Assembly: GCF_900106555.1 (NCBI RefSeq)
Contig: NZ_FNOE01000011.1
Coordinates: forward strand, 26,188-90,187
DNA from: Nitrosomonas oligotropha
Lineage (GTDB): Bacteria; Pseudomonadota; Gammaproteobacteria; Burkholderiales; Nitrosomonadaceae
Reading direction: 5' to 3'
Length of the DNA stretch: 64,000 nucleotides
The notes under the pieces are model-generated. The model was not told the DNA's origin. It made no database searches and worked only from the letters and a program-made list of their open reading frames with translations. The position numbers and the translations under genes are program-made. Below are positions 33,940-43,086 of the stretch, piece by piece. Position 1 is the stretch's first letter. Each line of letters opens with the position of its first letter.

Positions 33940-35127
33940 CTAGGTAAGCCCCACGTCTGAGAACAACACGGCAAAAATGGCATCGATAATGATCACCATG
34001 GTAATTGCGGTTACCACCGAAGAAGTGGTGCCTTCACCCAGGCTTTCGGTGTTGGGTTTGATCCTTAAACCAAAATGACAGGCGATGAGTGCGATGACCA
34101 TGCCGCACACAACTCCTTTGCCGAGTCCGAGCCATAAGTTGGCAATAGGCACTGCATCCGGTAGCGCTGACACAAAGTATTGCGAGTTCAAACCTAATTG
34201 CCATTCCGCAGCGACGATTCCGCCCAGTAAAGCGATCGCACTGGTCCACACCACCAGCAAGGGCATTGCGATACCGAGTCCTAGCACTTTGGGTAATATC
34301 AGACGCTGGCTATGCGAGATACCCATCACCGTCAGGGCATCCAATTCCTGGGTTACGCGCATGACACCGAGTTGCGCTGTCATGGATGATCCGGAACGGC
34401 CGGCAACCAGGATCGCGGCCAGCATGGGCCCCAGTTCACGGATGATGCTGATTCCCAATATGTTGATAATAAAGATATCAGCGCCAAATAACTGCAATTG
34501 TTTGGAAGAAAGATAGCTTAAGACAATACCGATCAGGAATCCGACCAACGCGGTAATGCCGAGTGCTTGCGCCCCGGTGCGGTATAAGTTGGCGGAGATT
34601 TCGCGCCAGGGGATATAAACCGGGTTGCGGAATAAATAAATCACATCAAGCAGCAATTGACCAATCAAACTGACCAGACCGATGGCATGTTGCCATAACA
34701 GCAAAGCCAGTCCGCCCACAGCGGTTAAAGGCCAGAGCAAATCCCGGTATGGGGTTTCCGTCTTGATCGCCGGCAACTGTTCAAGGCGTGCAAACATTTT
34801 TTCGTGTTCCGGGCGCAGCTGAAGATGTTCCGGCCGTTGTGCTTTCCATGCACGCCACAGCAGGGTCGTTCCCGCGATATCCATTTGCTGAATGCCGGTC
34901 AGATCCCAGTGTAGATCGCGATTCTTGGCTTGTTTGCTCAGCTCATCCATTAATGACTTGAGGATCGGCTCTAACGCCGTCAATGTATAGTTACCGGTTA
35001 AAACGATATGCGCGAGACCAGCTCTCGTGGAAAGCTGGAACCATTGTTGCATCGTATTGGCAGGCGGATCGCTGGTGTGCATTAATTCTGGCTTGGGTTC
35101 ATTCATAGGAATGCCAAGTATAGTCAT
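33940..35127 (-). CDS. MlaE-type ABC permease with N-terminal STAS-like domain
   Basis: The first 120 residues contain a STAS/MlaB-like domain (LHWDLTGIQQMDIAGTTLLW). The remainder is an MlaE permease with about six membrane helices, an interfacial helix and the family core IRELGPMLAAILVAGRSGSS followed by ITQELDALTVMGI-like residues. This fusion appears in many lipid-transport MlaE proteins of proteobacteria. It is the first gene of the operon with MlaF-, MlaD- and PqiC-like partners. ATG codons exist at 35127 and 35106; neither has a clear ribosome site, and I keep the longer. Confidence 0.88.
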   Translation of the reverse strand: MTILGIPMNEPKPELMHTSDPPANTMQQWFQLSTRAGLAHIVLTGNYTLTALEPILKSLMDELSKQAKNRDLHWDLTGIQQMDIAGTTLLWRAWKAQRPEHLQLRPEHEKMFARLEQLPAIKTETPYRDLLWPLTAVGGLALLLWQHAIGLVSLIGQLLLDVIYLFRNPVYIPWREISANLYRTGAQALGITALVGFLIGIVLSYLSSKQLQLFGADIFIINILGISIIRELGPMLAAILVAGRSGSSMTAQLGVMRVTQELDALTVMGISHSQRLILPKVLGLGIAMPLLVVWTSAIALLGGIVAAEWQLGLNSQYFVSALPDAVPIANLWLGLGKGVVCGMVIALIACHFGLRIKPNTESLGEGTTSSVVTAITMVIIIDAIFAVLFSDVGLT

Positions 35128-35280
35128 AAACAATCGGGATAATTTTTACTATTTAAAATCCGGATATCCTTTTTAAGGATACTCTGATCTGACCGGCTAA
35201 CAGAAGTTATTGTAACGTGTTAAAGCAAAATAGTTGGATCGGATTGCGGGCGCCATGGGAAAAACAGAAACGCAACGGCG

Positions 35281-36729
35281 CTATTGGGTTTGTGCGACAG
35301 CGGCGCGTGCCAGTGCCGGGTTATCCGAAAAGTATTTCTTGATGCCTAGGAACATCGCATCCGCCATTCTATCCTGATAGCCCTTGCTACGTAGTTTTTC
35401 TTCTTCTTTGGGGTTGCTGAGAAACGCTGTTTCCACCAGGATAGAAGGAATATCGGGCGATTTCAGCACAGCGAAGCCTGCTTGCTCGACATTTCTTTTG
35501 TGCAAGTGATTAATGCCGCCCAGCTGTTTCAAAACGTACTCGGCGAGCTTGACGCTGTCATTGATGGTGGCATTCAGCGACAGATCGAGCAACAACTCCT
35601 TAATGTCTTTTGATTTGGAAGTGATATCGATGCCACCCATCAAATCGCTATCGACGCTATTTTCCTTATTGGCAAGCCAGCTTGCCGTGGTCGAAGTGGC
35701 GCCATGTTCGGATAGCGTGAAAACCGAGGAGCCGTGCGCATGCGCTTTGGGATTGGCATCCGCATGGATCGACACAAACAAGTCGGCATTGGCGCGCCGT
35801 GCGTTAATGCGGCGCTGCGGCAGTGAAATGTAATAATCGCCGTCACGGGTCAGAACGGCGCGCATATTTGGTTCTTTGTCGATTCGTTCTTTCAGTTTTC
35901 GCGCAATGGCCAAGGTTACATCTTTCTCATAGGTGCCCTGGTAGCCGACTGCACCGGGATCCTTGCCGCCATGACCTGGATCGATGGCTACGACAATGAT
36001 GCGCGGAGCTTTGCTGATTTTGCGGTTTTGCGCGGCGGGAGAATTATTGATCTGCTTGGCCTGATTCAACTGCGGCTTGGGTGCATGTGGCCAGATAAGA
36101 CGTGCTTGCGGGCTGGCTTTGGGTTGTTTGGCGCCGCCTTGCACCAGCGTGGCAACCAATTCATCCAAAACATCCGCTTCAAAATCCGTGCTTGGCGTGG
36201 TACCGCCACGCGCATTCAGTTCCGCCTTGCCAGCTTTGTCCGGATGATGGATATCCAGAATCAATCGATGCGCAAAATTTTCCTTGGGTTCGATAACAAA
36301 GGTGCGCGGCACGACATTGGCTTTCAGATCAAACACCAGCCGGATGACGTGCGGTTTATACTGCCCGACGCGTATTTTCTGCACAAAAGGATCAATCGCA
36401 TCCACCTTTTGCGGGAGTGCCGAAAGTGCCTGTGAAAGTTTGGTATTGCTTAAATCGATAACCACGCGGTGCGGGTTTTCCAGCATGCTTAATTCATATT
36501 CGAGCGGCTGGTTGGACTCCAGGGTGATGCGCGTGTAATCCGGCGTTAACCCGACACGAACCGCTTGAACGGTGGTATCTGCAGCCAGCACTGTTTGACT
36601 AGAACTTATCCAGCAACAGAAAAAAACCAATATAAAAAATATCAGGAAGTTATTTTGGACGGCAGCGTAGGTGTTGCTATTTGAATACGCAATCACTCGC
36701 TTTTTGGGTTGTTCCAATGTATCAAACAT
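35281..36729 (-). CDS. amiC: N-acetylmuramoyl-L-alanine amidase with AMIN domain (AmiC type)
   Basis: The enzyme splits septal peptidoglycan between MurNAc and the peptide, allowing daughter cells to separate. An N-terminal signal (hydrophobic core about 29-47) is followed by an AMIN septum-targeting domain (about 55-165; TRITLESNQPLEYELSM) and an Amidase_3 domain (about 245-465). Zinc ligands are visible in IDPGHGGKDPGA, the Glu of TYEKDVTLAIA and LFVSIHADAN; the catalytic Glu is in SILVETAFLSNPKEEE. Activity usually needs an EnvC or NlpD partner. The ATG lies within the 3' end of tsaE (37-base overlap). Confidence 0.93.
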   Translation of the reverse strand: MFDTLEQPKKRVIAYSNSNTYAAVQNNFLIFFILVFFCCWISSSQTVLAADTTVQAVRVGLTPDYTRITLESNQPLEYELSMLENPHRVVIDLSNTKLSQALSALPQKVDAIDPFVQKIRVGQYKPHVIRLVFDLKANVVPRTFVIEPKENFAHRLILDIHHPDKAGKAELNARGGTTPSTDFEADVLDELVATLVQGGAKQPKASPQARLIWPHAPKPQLNQAKQINNSPAAQNRKISKAPRIIVVAIDPGHGGKDPGAVGYQGTYEKDVTLAIARKLKERIDKEPNMRAVLTRDGDYYISLPQRRINARRANADLFVSIHADANPKAHAHGSSVFTLSEHGATSTTASWLANKENSVDSDLMGGIDITSKSKDIKELLLDLSLNATINDSVKLAEYVLKQLGGINHLHKRNVEQAGFAVLKSPDIPSILVETAFLSNPKEEEKLRSKGYQDRMADAMFLGIKKYFSDNPALARAAVAQTQ

Positions 36730-37199
36730 TGTTTTCCTGCCTCTGTGCCAGCCCGGATTTCAATCCCGCGGCCGTTGTCAAGAATGCTGAAGATGAGCTG
36801 CAAATCGGCTTCAGGCAATAAATTGCCTGCTTTTTCAGGCCATTCCACCAAACAAATTGCGTCTGAATTAAAGTAATCGCGGAAGCCTGCTTCTTCCCAT
36901 TCGAGGTAATCATTGAACCGATAAAAATCAAAGTGATACAAGTATAACGCAGAGATTTTATAGATTTCAACTAAATTATAGGTAGGACTTTTGACTACAT
37001 GCTGATATCCGAGGCCGTGTAGAATACCGCGCGTCAAGGTTGTTTTGCCTGCACCGAGATTGCCGCTCAGATAAATGGCCAGTCCGGAATGCAAGCAGGC
37101 AGCCAGTTTTTTACCGAATGCCAGCGTTGCCGCTTCATCTGCAAGAAAGCAGGTAACACCTTGTGCTGATTCAGTATCTGTCGAACGAGCGTTATGCAA
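36693..37199 (-). CDS. tsaE: tRNA threonylcarbamoyladenosine biosynthesis ATPase TsaE
   Basis: This 168-residue P-loop protein is the ATPase of the TsaBDE complex that makes t6A at position 37 of ANN-decoding tRNAs. The Walker A loop is SGNLGAGKTTLTRG (about 44-57), with SPTYNLVEIY and FDFYRF downstream, as in the family. It precedes amiC in the same direction with an overlap, the common tsaE-amiC pairing, and its start codon overlaps that of the divergent queG. Confidence 0.94.
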   Translation of the reverse strand: MHNARSTDTESAQGVTCFLADEAATLAFGKKLAACLHSGLAIYLSGNLGAGKTTLTRGILHGLGYQHVVKSPTYNLVEIYKISALYLYHFDFYRFNDYLEWEEAGFRDYFNSDAICLVEWPEKAGNLLPEADLQLIFSILDNGRGIEIRAGTEAGKQCLIHWNNPKSE

Positions 37200-38306
37200 G
37201 AAAATACCTCAACCAATAAATTACCGGATTACACCGCCTTGGCGGTCGCCATCAAAACCTGGGGCAAGGAACTCGGATTTCACGATGTCCGCATCGCTGA
37301 TGCGCAGGCGGATATGTCAACGGTGGAATCCGGTCTGTTCCAATGGCTGGCGCAAGGATACCACGGTGACATGGATTATATGGCGAAACATGGCACCAAA
37401 CGCACCCGGCCTGCGGAACTGGAACCGGGCACGCAGCGGGTGGTTTCGGTGTGCATGAACTATGCGCCGCCAGCGGTTAAAAATAGCTGGGATGTGATCC
37501 ATGACGGTGACCAGGCATTCATTTCGCGCTATGCGCTGGGGCGCGATTACCACAAAGTGATCCGCGCGCGGCTGCAAAAATTGGCCGACCGGATAACCGG
37601 TGAAGTAGGCACCTTTCAGTATCGCGTATTTTCCGACAGCGCGCCGGTGATGGAAGTGGCTTGGGCGCAGAAATCCGGTCTGGGGTGGCGCGGCAAGCAC
37701 ACCTTATTGTTGAATCGCCAAGCCGGTTCGATGTTTTTTCTCGGTGAGATGTACGTCGATCTGCCGCTGCCCGTCGATGAGGAAACCGGCAATTACTGCG
37801 GCAGTTGCTCCCGTTGCATCGATGTTTGCCCGACGCAGGCGATCATCGGGCCTTACCAAGTCGACGCGCGCCGTTGTATCTCCTATCTGACCATCGAATT
37901 GAAAGACAGCATTCCCGAGCCACTGCGGCCGCTGATCGGTAATCGTATTTACGGCTGTGACGATTGCCAGCTGGTGTGTCCGTGGAATAAATACGCCAAA
38001 ATTACCCAAGAAAACGATTTTCACGTGCGCAACGGCTTGGATGAGGTATCGCTGATCGAATTGTTTGGCTGGGACCAAGCAACCTTTGAAGCTAAACTGG
38101 CCGGCAGCGCGATCCGCCGCATCGGTCATACGCAATGGCTGCGCAATATCGCCGTCGGTTTGGGCAACGCACCATATTCGGTCGAAATTGTGCAAACCTT
38201 GCAAGCGCGCGTGGATGACTCGTCGGACATGGTGCGTGAGCATGTGCAGTGGGCGTTGCAGCAACAGGATCAAAAAAGAACCGCTATTCAGGAGTCATCA
38301 ACATGA
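37194..38306 (+). CDS. queG: Epoxyqueuosine reductase
   Basis: This 370-residue cobalamin-dependent iron-sulphur enzyme reduces epoxyqueuosine to queuosine in tRNA. Two 4Fe-4S motifs are visible: [14 protein letters not shown] (about 199-212) and the later [11 protein letters not shown] (about 255-265), plus the N-terminal [10 protein letters not shown] and the active-site region [21 protein letters not shown]-like C-terminal extension follows. The start lies inside tsaE's 5' end, and its last four bases overlap the purT start (ATGA), so it is co-translated with purT. Confidence 0.95.
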   Translation: MQENTSTNKLPDYTALAVAIKTWGKELGFHDVRIADAQADMSTVESGLFQWLAQGYHGDMDYMAKHGTKRTRPAELEPGTQRVVSVCMNYAPPAVKNSWDVIHDGDQAFISRYALGRDYHKVIRARLQKLADRITGEVGTFQYRVFSDSAPVMEVAWAQKSGLGWRGKHTLLLNRQAGSMFFLGEMYVDLPLPVDEETGNYCGSCSRCIDVCPTQAIIGPYQVDARRCISYLTIELKDSIPEPLRPLIGNRIYGCDDCQLVCPWNKYAKITQENDFHVRNGLDEVSLIELFGWDQATFEAKLAGSAIRRIGHTQWLRNIAVGLGNAPYSVEIVQTLQARVDDSSDMVREHVQWALQQQDQKRTAIQESST

Positions 38307-39514
38307 AAACACCATCAATCATCGGTACACCGCTGAGTGCATCGGCAAAAAAAGTTATGCTGCTCGGCAGCGGCGAGCTTGGCAAAGAAGTCATCATCGC
38401 ATTGCAGCGCCTCGGCGTTGAAACCATCGCGGTCGACCGCTACGCCAACGCGCCGGGTCATCAAGTGGCACATCGCGCGCATGTGATCAACATGGCCGAT
38501 GGTCAGGCGTTGCGGGCATTGGTCGAAATGGAGCAGCCCGACATCATCGTGCCGGAAATCGAAGCGATCGCCACCGACATGCTGGTCGAAATCGAGCAAG
38601 CCGGGATCGCAACCGTGATTCCGACCGCGCGCGCCGCGCGGTTGACGATGAACCGCGAAGGTATTCGTTGCCTGGCGGCGGAAACCCTGGGGTTACCGAC
38701 GTCGCCGTATGCCTTTGCCAACAGCCTGGCGGAATTGCAAGCGGCCATCGACAGCACCATCGGTTATCCGTGCATCGTCAAGCCGGTGATGTCATCGTCC
38801 GGCAAAGGGCAGTCGCGCGTCGATCACGCCGGGGAAGTGAAAGCAGCCTGGGATTATGCCGCCAGCGGCAGCCGCGTCGATCAAGGACGGGTCATCGTCG
38901 AGGGCGTGATTCATTTTGATTATGAAATCACGCAACTGACCGTGCGTGCGCTGGATGAGGGTGGTAACGTCAAAACCCATTTCTGCGAACCAATTGGACA
39001 CGTGCAGGTGCATGGTGATTACGTTGAAAGCTGGCAACCGCAGGCGATGTCTCCGGCGGCGCTGCAACGTGCGCGTGAAATTGCCAAAATCATCACCGAT
39101 GATCTGGGTGGGCTGGGCATTTTTGGCGTGGAATTGTTCGTTAAAGGCGACGAGGTGTGGTTCAGCGAAGTCAGCCCGCGGCCGCACGACACCGGCATGG
39201 TGACGATGTGCAGCCAGAAGCAGAGCGAATTCGATTTGCACGCGCGCGCGATTCTCGGATTGCCGGTGAATACTTCACTGCTGGCGCCGGGCGCGAGCGT
39301 GGTGATCTACGGCCAACTCGAAGCCAAAGGCATCGCATTCTCCGGCGTAACCGAAGCGCTTAGCGTGCCGCAAAGCGATATCCGCCTGTTCGGCAAACCG
39401 GAATCGTTCCAGCGCCGCCGTATGGGGGTTGCACTGGCGAATGGCGCGGATACTGATGAAGCTCGAGGCCGTGCTAAACTTGCGGCAAGCCGGGTGATCC
39501 CTATTAAAGATTAA
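38303..39514 (+). CDS. purT: Formate-dependent phosphoribosylglycinamide formyltransferase
   Basis: PurT makes FGAR from GAR with formate and ATP, a folate-free alternative to PurN. The ATP-grasp fold is seen in [20 protein letters not shown] (about 18-37), [15 protein letters not shown] and [20 protein letters not shown] with the Mg ligands, then DTGMVTM. Length 403 fits the family. I chose the ATG at 38303, preceded by AGGAG and coupled to queG; the open frame 18 codons upstream lies within queG. Its TAA stop is also the TTAA at the edge of a MITE-like element. Confidence 0.94.
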   Translation: MKTPSIIGTPLSASAKKVMLLGSGELGKEVIIALQRLGVETIAVDRYANAPGHQVAHRAHVINMADGQALRALVEMEQPDIIVPEIEAIATDMLVEIEQAGIATVIPTARAARLTMNREGIRCLAAETLGLPTSPYAFANSLAELQAAIDSTIGYPCIVKPVMSSSGKGQSRVDHAGEVKAAWDYAASGSRVDQGRVIVEGVIHFDYEITQLTVRALDEGGNVKTHFCEPIGHVQVHGDYVESWQPQAMSPAALQRAREIAKIITDDLGGLGIFGVELFVKGDEVWFSEVSPRPHDTGMVTMCSQKQSEFDLHARAILGLPVNTSLLAPGASVVIYGQLEAKGIAFSGVTEALSVPQSDIRLFGKPESFQRRRMGVALANGADTDEARGRAKLAASRVIPIKD

Positions 39515-39656
39515 GGAGACGCTGATTAATTCGGCGAACGAGATGAAGCACGAGGCGCACGGAACACAGCAACCGAGACATATAACAAGATAGGCAAGGG
39601 AGCGAGTACCGCGCAACGAAGTGATTCGCTCGTGTAGTCAATTAATCAGCGTTTCC
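39515..39656. mobile_element. MITE-like 142-bp element with TTAA target duplication
   Basis: The left end GGAGACGCTGATTAATT and the right end AATTAATCAGCGTTTCC form 17-base terminal inverted repeats with one mismatch. Both ends are flanked by TTAA, as expected for a four-base target duplication. The interior is too short for a gene and has no start-to-stop frame of interest. The left TTAA is the last T plus TAA stop of purT (39511-39514), so insertion kept the stop codon. Confidence 0.6.
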
Positions 39657-39698
39657 TTAACACTAACCAATCAATCAACAATTCAACAAAGGAAAATT

Positions 39699-40607
39699 AT
39701 GACGATCGAACAACTCAACACGCAATTCGGCATCGCAGGTCAATTGGAATTTATCGCTGGCAACGGCGGACTGCCGATGATTCAAGTGAAAACCGCCAAA
39801 GCTAAAGCACTGATTTCGATTCATGCCGGTCAGGTGTTGTCGTATCAACCCGCTGGAGAAGCGGAAGATGTGATGTTCTTGAGCGCGAAAGCGTATTACC
39901 AGGACGGCAAAGCGATCAAAGGCGGCGCGCCAATCTGCTGGCCGTGGTTCGGCGCCGATCCGGAAGGCAAAGGCCGCCCCGGACATGGTTTCGTGCGCAA
40001 TCGCGCCTGGAACGTGATCGCCACCGAAGCACTGGCCAATGGCGACATCAAAGTCACCGTCGGCTTGGACGATACGCCGGAAACGCAAGCCATCTGGCCG
40101 CATGCCTTCAGCCTGCGGCAGGAAATCGTCATCGGCGACAGCTTGAATCTGTCATTGATCACGCGCAACACCGGCAAGGAAAAATTCACCATCACCCAGG
40201 CGTTTCACACTTATTTCAAGGTCGGTGACATCTCTCGCGCAAAAGTATCAGGATTGGCCGGTTGCGATTATCTCGACAAAGCCGGTGGCGGCAACACGCA
40301 AAAACATCAAACCGGCGACGTAACTATTGATGCCGAAGTCGACCGCATCTATCTGAATGTTGGCAATACCCTGACCATCGACGACGCAGCCCTCAATCGC
40401 TGCATCCAAATCACCTCGCAGAACAGTAAAACCGCTGTGGTATGGAATCCTTGGGAGAAGATCGCCAAGGATATGGCCGATTTAGAAGACCACGATTACC
40501 AGCGTCTGTTGTGCGTGGAAACGACTAATGCGGCGGACGATGTGCGGGAAGTTGCGCCGGGTGGGGAGTGCCGGTTGGTGGCTAGTTATCGGGTGGTGCG
40601 CGGTTGA
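39699..40607 (+). CDS. D-hexose-6-phosphate mutarotase
   Basis: The 302-residue protein is of the aldose 1-epimerase-like YeaD family, which interconverts the anomers of glucose-6-phosphate and similar sugars. GGAPICWPWFGADPEGKG, RPGHGFVRNRAWNV and QAFHTYFKVGD supply the active-site histidines, and LLCVETTNAADD the catalytic Glu. I set the start at ATG 39699, which has AAGGAAAA before it and family-typical length; the longer open frame runs through the MITE-like end. It is monocistronic as far as can be seen. Confidence 0.9.
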   Translation: MTIEQLNTQFGIAGQLEFIAGNGGLPMIQVKTAKAKALISIHAGQVLSYQPAGEAEDVMFLSAKAYYQDGKAIKGGAPICWPWFGADPEGKGRPGHGFVRNRAWNVIATEALANGDIKVTVGLDDTPETQAIWPHAFSLRQEIVIGDSLNLSLITRNTGKEKFTITQAFHTYFKVGDISRAKVSGLAGCDYLDKAGGGNTQKHQTGDVTIDAEVDRIYLNVGNTLTIDDAALNRCIQITSQNSKTAVVWNPWEKIAKDMADLEDHDYQRLLCVETTNAADDVREVAPGGECRLVASYRVVRG

Positions 40608-40752
40608 TTAGTCCATCATAAATATTGGTTGTGGGCATGCTTTAAGATCCGATCATGTCAATTTTGCGATTGATGTTGTTGTGTTAGGGCGTGATCCTTT
40701 TGTGTGCATAGTTAATGGGTTGATGGTCTGAATTTAATTGAGAGGTGTTTTA

Positions 40753-41904
40753 ATGGTCTCGGATTCAAAAATTACTTCCTGCTTATGCTGTGGTATCGAA
40801 AACTCGGGTGCTTCTGTTTTTTGTCACGAATGTAAGGAGCTAAGTAGTTCGCCATACTGGGATGAACACTTCGATCTTTCATTATTCTCTAAAAGTAATT
40901 GGTTCAGTCGGATAGAAAAAGATGTGGAGGTATATCAACAGCTAATTGGTACAAATTCCAGAACAATTCAGAGACGATTAGAAGCTTATATTTACGGATG
41001 GCTCGCAGGTTTGGGTAAAGTTGCTGGAAATGAAAGCTCAGTAATACGCTCGCCAAGCGATGGTGACGATTATTATGAGAATATTGAACAATTCGCCGCA
41101 ACAGTAGATAGGATGGCATCAAAATCGATTAAGGTTGTAATCGATGATTGGATCATTGATCCAATCATGATGAGATATGGTTCCGAAAAAGGTGCTCCTA
41201 TTGTAAATCGAAGTCTGATTTGGCTAGGTCGATGGCTTGAATTACAAGGCAGAAAGGAGGATGCGTTGGAGCTTCACTTTTGCTTTCCTAACTATCTGGA
41301 TAGTGATGACTTATTCGGTGGTCTAAGGCGGTTTTGTATTGCGAGAATTATGATCGATATGTACGAGAATGAAACTGAAAGCTTTTGGGCGTTAGCTGGA
41401 CGTCATTGGCCTAACTGGGGCAATAATTTCAGGGTGTCATTTGATGAAAAAAGAATATATAGACCGCTTCATATATTTCTTGTCGGCGGTATCGAATCAT
41501 TTCCAGTGCTATACGAAACCGTGAAATGTGATGATGTGTTTCGAGGGGCCACAGGAATGGAGATTATCAAATCTGTTTTGCAGCATCGACTTTCGAATGC
41601 ACGAAGCGACATTGAAATGAATTTGGCACTTATTGATACTATCATTTCTAACGTTTCCGATTGGAAGGAAAGATATGATGAGCAATTCAGTAGTACATTA
41701 TTCCGTTTATTGTTGCGTATGGACAAGGGTAACAGGGATTTTAATAATCGAACCTTAAAAAAATATGAAGAAATAATGAGTTCAACTATTCGAGAAAAGC
41801 TAAGATCCCTTTTAGAGTCAGATGATTATATAAAATTGCGCTTGGGGCTTCCGATTTCGGAGCAGGGCGTCAGATGGTATTCTGAGAAATATAATGAATC
41901 TTAA
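40753..41904 (+). CDS. Unknown protein with N-terminal zinc ribbon (383 aa)
   Basis: I do not recognise this protein. Residues about 10-35 carry two CxxC pairs (CLCCG and CHEC, 16 residues apart) and look like a zinc ribbon. The remainder is acidic and predicted helical, with no catalytic signature, signal peptide or membrane helix. GAGAGG precedes the ATG at 40753. The gene is visibly AT-richer than its neighbours and stands beside a LemA gene and antitoxin relics, after a MITE-like element, so lateral acquisition is plausible. A cytoplasmic sensor or defence-like role is speculation. Confidence 0.7.
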   Translation: MVSDSKITSCLCCGIENSGASVFCHECKELSSSPYWDEHFDLSLFSKSNWFSRIEKDVEVYQQLIGTNSRTIQRRLEAYIYGWLAGLGKVAGNESSVIRSPSDGDDYYENIEQFAATVDRMASKSIKVVIDDWIIDPIMMRYGSEKGAPIVNRSLIWLGRWLELQGRKEDALELHFCFPNYLDSDDLFGGLRRFCIARIMIDMYENETESFWALAGRHWPNWGNNFRVSFDEKRIYRPLHIFLVGGIESFPVLYETVKCDDVFRGATGMEIIKSVLQHRLSNARSDIEMNLALIDTIISNVSDWKERYDEQFSSTLFRLLLRMDKGNRDFNNRTLKKYEEIMSSTIREKLRSLLESDDYIKLRLGLPISEQGVRWYSEKYNES

Positions 41905-41973
41905 GTTATTATAAATTAATAATGTTTAATTACTACAGGTTGCACAAAATCAATTTTTATATATGGCTTATAT

Positions 41974-42570
41974 ATGGCTGAAATAATATTAATAATCGTT
42001 GTTTTTTGGGTAATAATTTTTGGAGTGCGGGTATATAACCAGCTGAGTGCGTTGAGAGAGGCTGTAATTAATTCTGACAAGACTTTTGAAGCGACTTTGC
42101 TAAGAAAGAATTCCCTTGCACAAGAGGTCATAGAAATAGCTCAGCAAGTCGCTATTTATGATCAGAATACGTACAAAGCTATCGCACATGCGACCCATGA
42201 TGCAGCGAAAGAAATGGCTAAATCTTCACATCCGTCAATTATATTGACTGATCTCTCAGTACACTTTCCTCAGTTGCGACATGAAGAATCATTTAGAGCT
42301 GCTCAACAAATGGCCGCTGCCATTGAAGGTCAGATTGATTCTGCATTGATTCAGAGAAATCGTTTAGCTGAGCAATTCAACATAGCTGTAATATCGTTTC
42401 CAGAAGTAATCGTCGCTAAGTTTTTAGGGTTTGATAAGATCGATTTTAGAGATGATGGCATAAATGACTCGAATAAAAAAAAAGGTGAAAGAATATCTCG
42501 CCAGCAAGTAGGATCACGGGAGGAAATAGAGAGGAATCTCGATATTTTACTTCGACGAAATCAGAAATGA
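41974..42570 (+). CDS. LemA family membrane protein (198 aa)
   Basis: An N-terminal membrane helix (EIILIIVVFWVIIFGVRVYN, about 3-22) is followed by a long helical domain with NQLSALREAVINSDKTFEA and RNSLAQEV, the typical LemA four-helix arrangement. Function of LemA proteins is not established; they are often encoded beside membrane proteases or stress genes, but here the neighbour is the zinc-ribbon protein, 69 bases upstream. The gene is AT-rich like that neighbour. Residues about 155-198 form a charged, flexible tail. Confidence 0.82.
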   Translation: MAEIILIIVVFWVIIFGVRVYNQLSALREAVINSDKTFEATLLRKNSLAQEVIEIAQQVAIYDQNTYKAIAHATHDAAKEMAKSSHPSIILTDLSVHFPQLRHEESFRAAQQMAAAIEGQIDSALIQRNRLAEQFNIAVISFPEVIVAKFLGFDKIDFRDDGINDSNKKKGERISRQQVGSREEIERNLDILLRRNQK

Positions 42571-42707
42571 GGAGCAGCCAGGTAAGATGTGCCGACTACA
42601 AGGAGGCGCATCAATCAATCCAAGGGGCCGTATCCGTATCATAATATCATTCTTACAACGGCTGAAATATCAAACAACCGGATTTCGATAAGCCAGCACC
42701 ACCAAAT

Positions 42708-42790
42708 TCAGGCCGATTGTTTTATCAACGACTCTGCTGGAATACCGAGTTCCTGGTGCAATTTCTGGATCATTCTTAGCGTTAGCGCGG
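42708..42790 (-). pseudogene. C-terminal remnant of a HigA-type antitoxin
   Basis: Read leftward, the frame ends ALTLRMIQKLHQELGIPAES, then LIKQSA and a stop at 42708. This matches the C-terminal helix of COG5499-type HigA antitoxins (the ...MIRxLHxxLGIPAExLI pattern). The DNA-binding part upstream is lost or out of frame. It is too short to be functional. Confidence 0.5.
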
Positions 42791-42907
42791 TAGTTTGGGC
42801 TGTCGAAGAAAGCCCAACATCAAACCTGCGGTGTTGAGAATAGGCCAATGCTTGTTACCTATAAACTACTTCTTTTTGCTTCCTCGAAAATGTTTTTCGT
42901 TTGTTTG

Positions 42908-42982
42908 CTAGCCGCTGCCGGTAGCGCGATACGCATCAACCACTTTGCGCGATAAGCGGATAGTGTTGGTTTTTTGATAGAA
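42908..42982 (-). pseudogene. Remnant of a BrnA/DUF4415-like antitoxin
   Basis: Read leftward, KTNTIRLSRKVVDAYRATGSG is followed by a TAG stop and then QT in the same frame. Intact BrnA/DUF4415 antitoxins carry ...TIRLSPEVVxxFRATGKGWQTR..., so the stop lies where the Trp codon (TGG) should be. No start or partner toxin survives nearby. Confidence 0.5.
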
Positions 42983-43086
42983 AATTCTACTGTATTGTTT
43001 CTGTCACTCAGGAAAGCATCCATGAATAACTGCCATTACTCAATGTTAACTGTACAAGTGGAAATATAAGGAATTACAAAGAAACT

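Larger units (their letters stand above)
42571..43086. other. Gene-poor stretch with antitoxin relics
   Basis: About 515 bases between lemA and the SLC13 carrier hold no intact gene. Two minus-strand remnants of toxin-antitoxin antitoxins are visible and listed separately. A plus-strand open frame at 42589-42837 is their antisense and has no family features. The last 60 bases should contain the carrier's promoter and ribosome site (TAAGGAAT). Confidence 0.5.

Noticed and set aside
42589..42837. Plus-strand 82-codon open frame
   Set aside because: It lies opposite the HigA-type relic and has no features; antisense chance frame.
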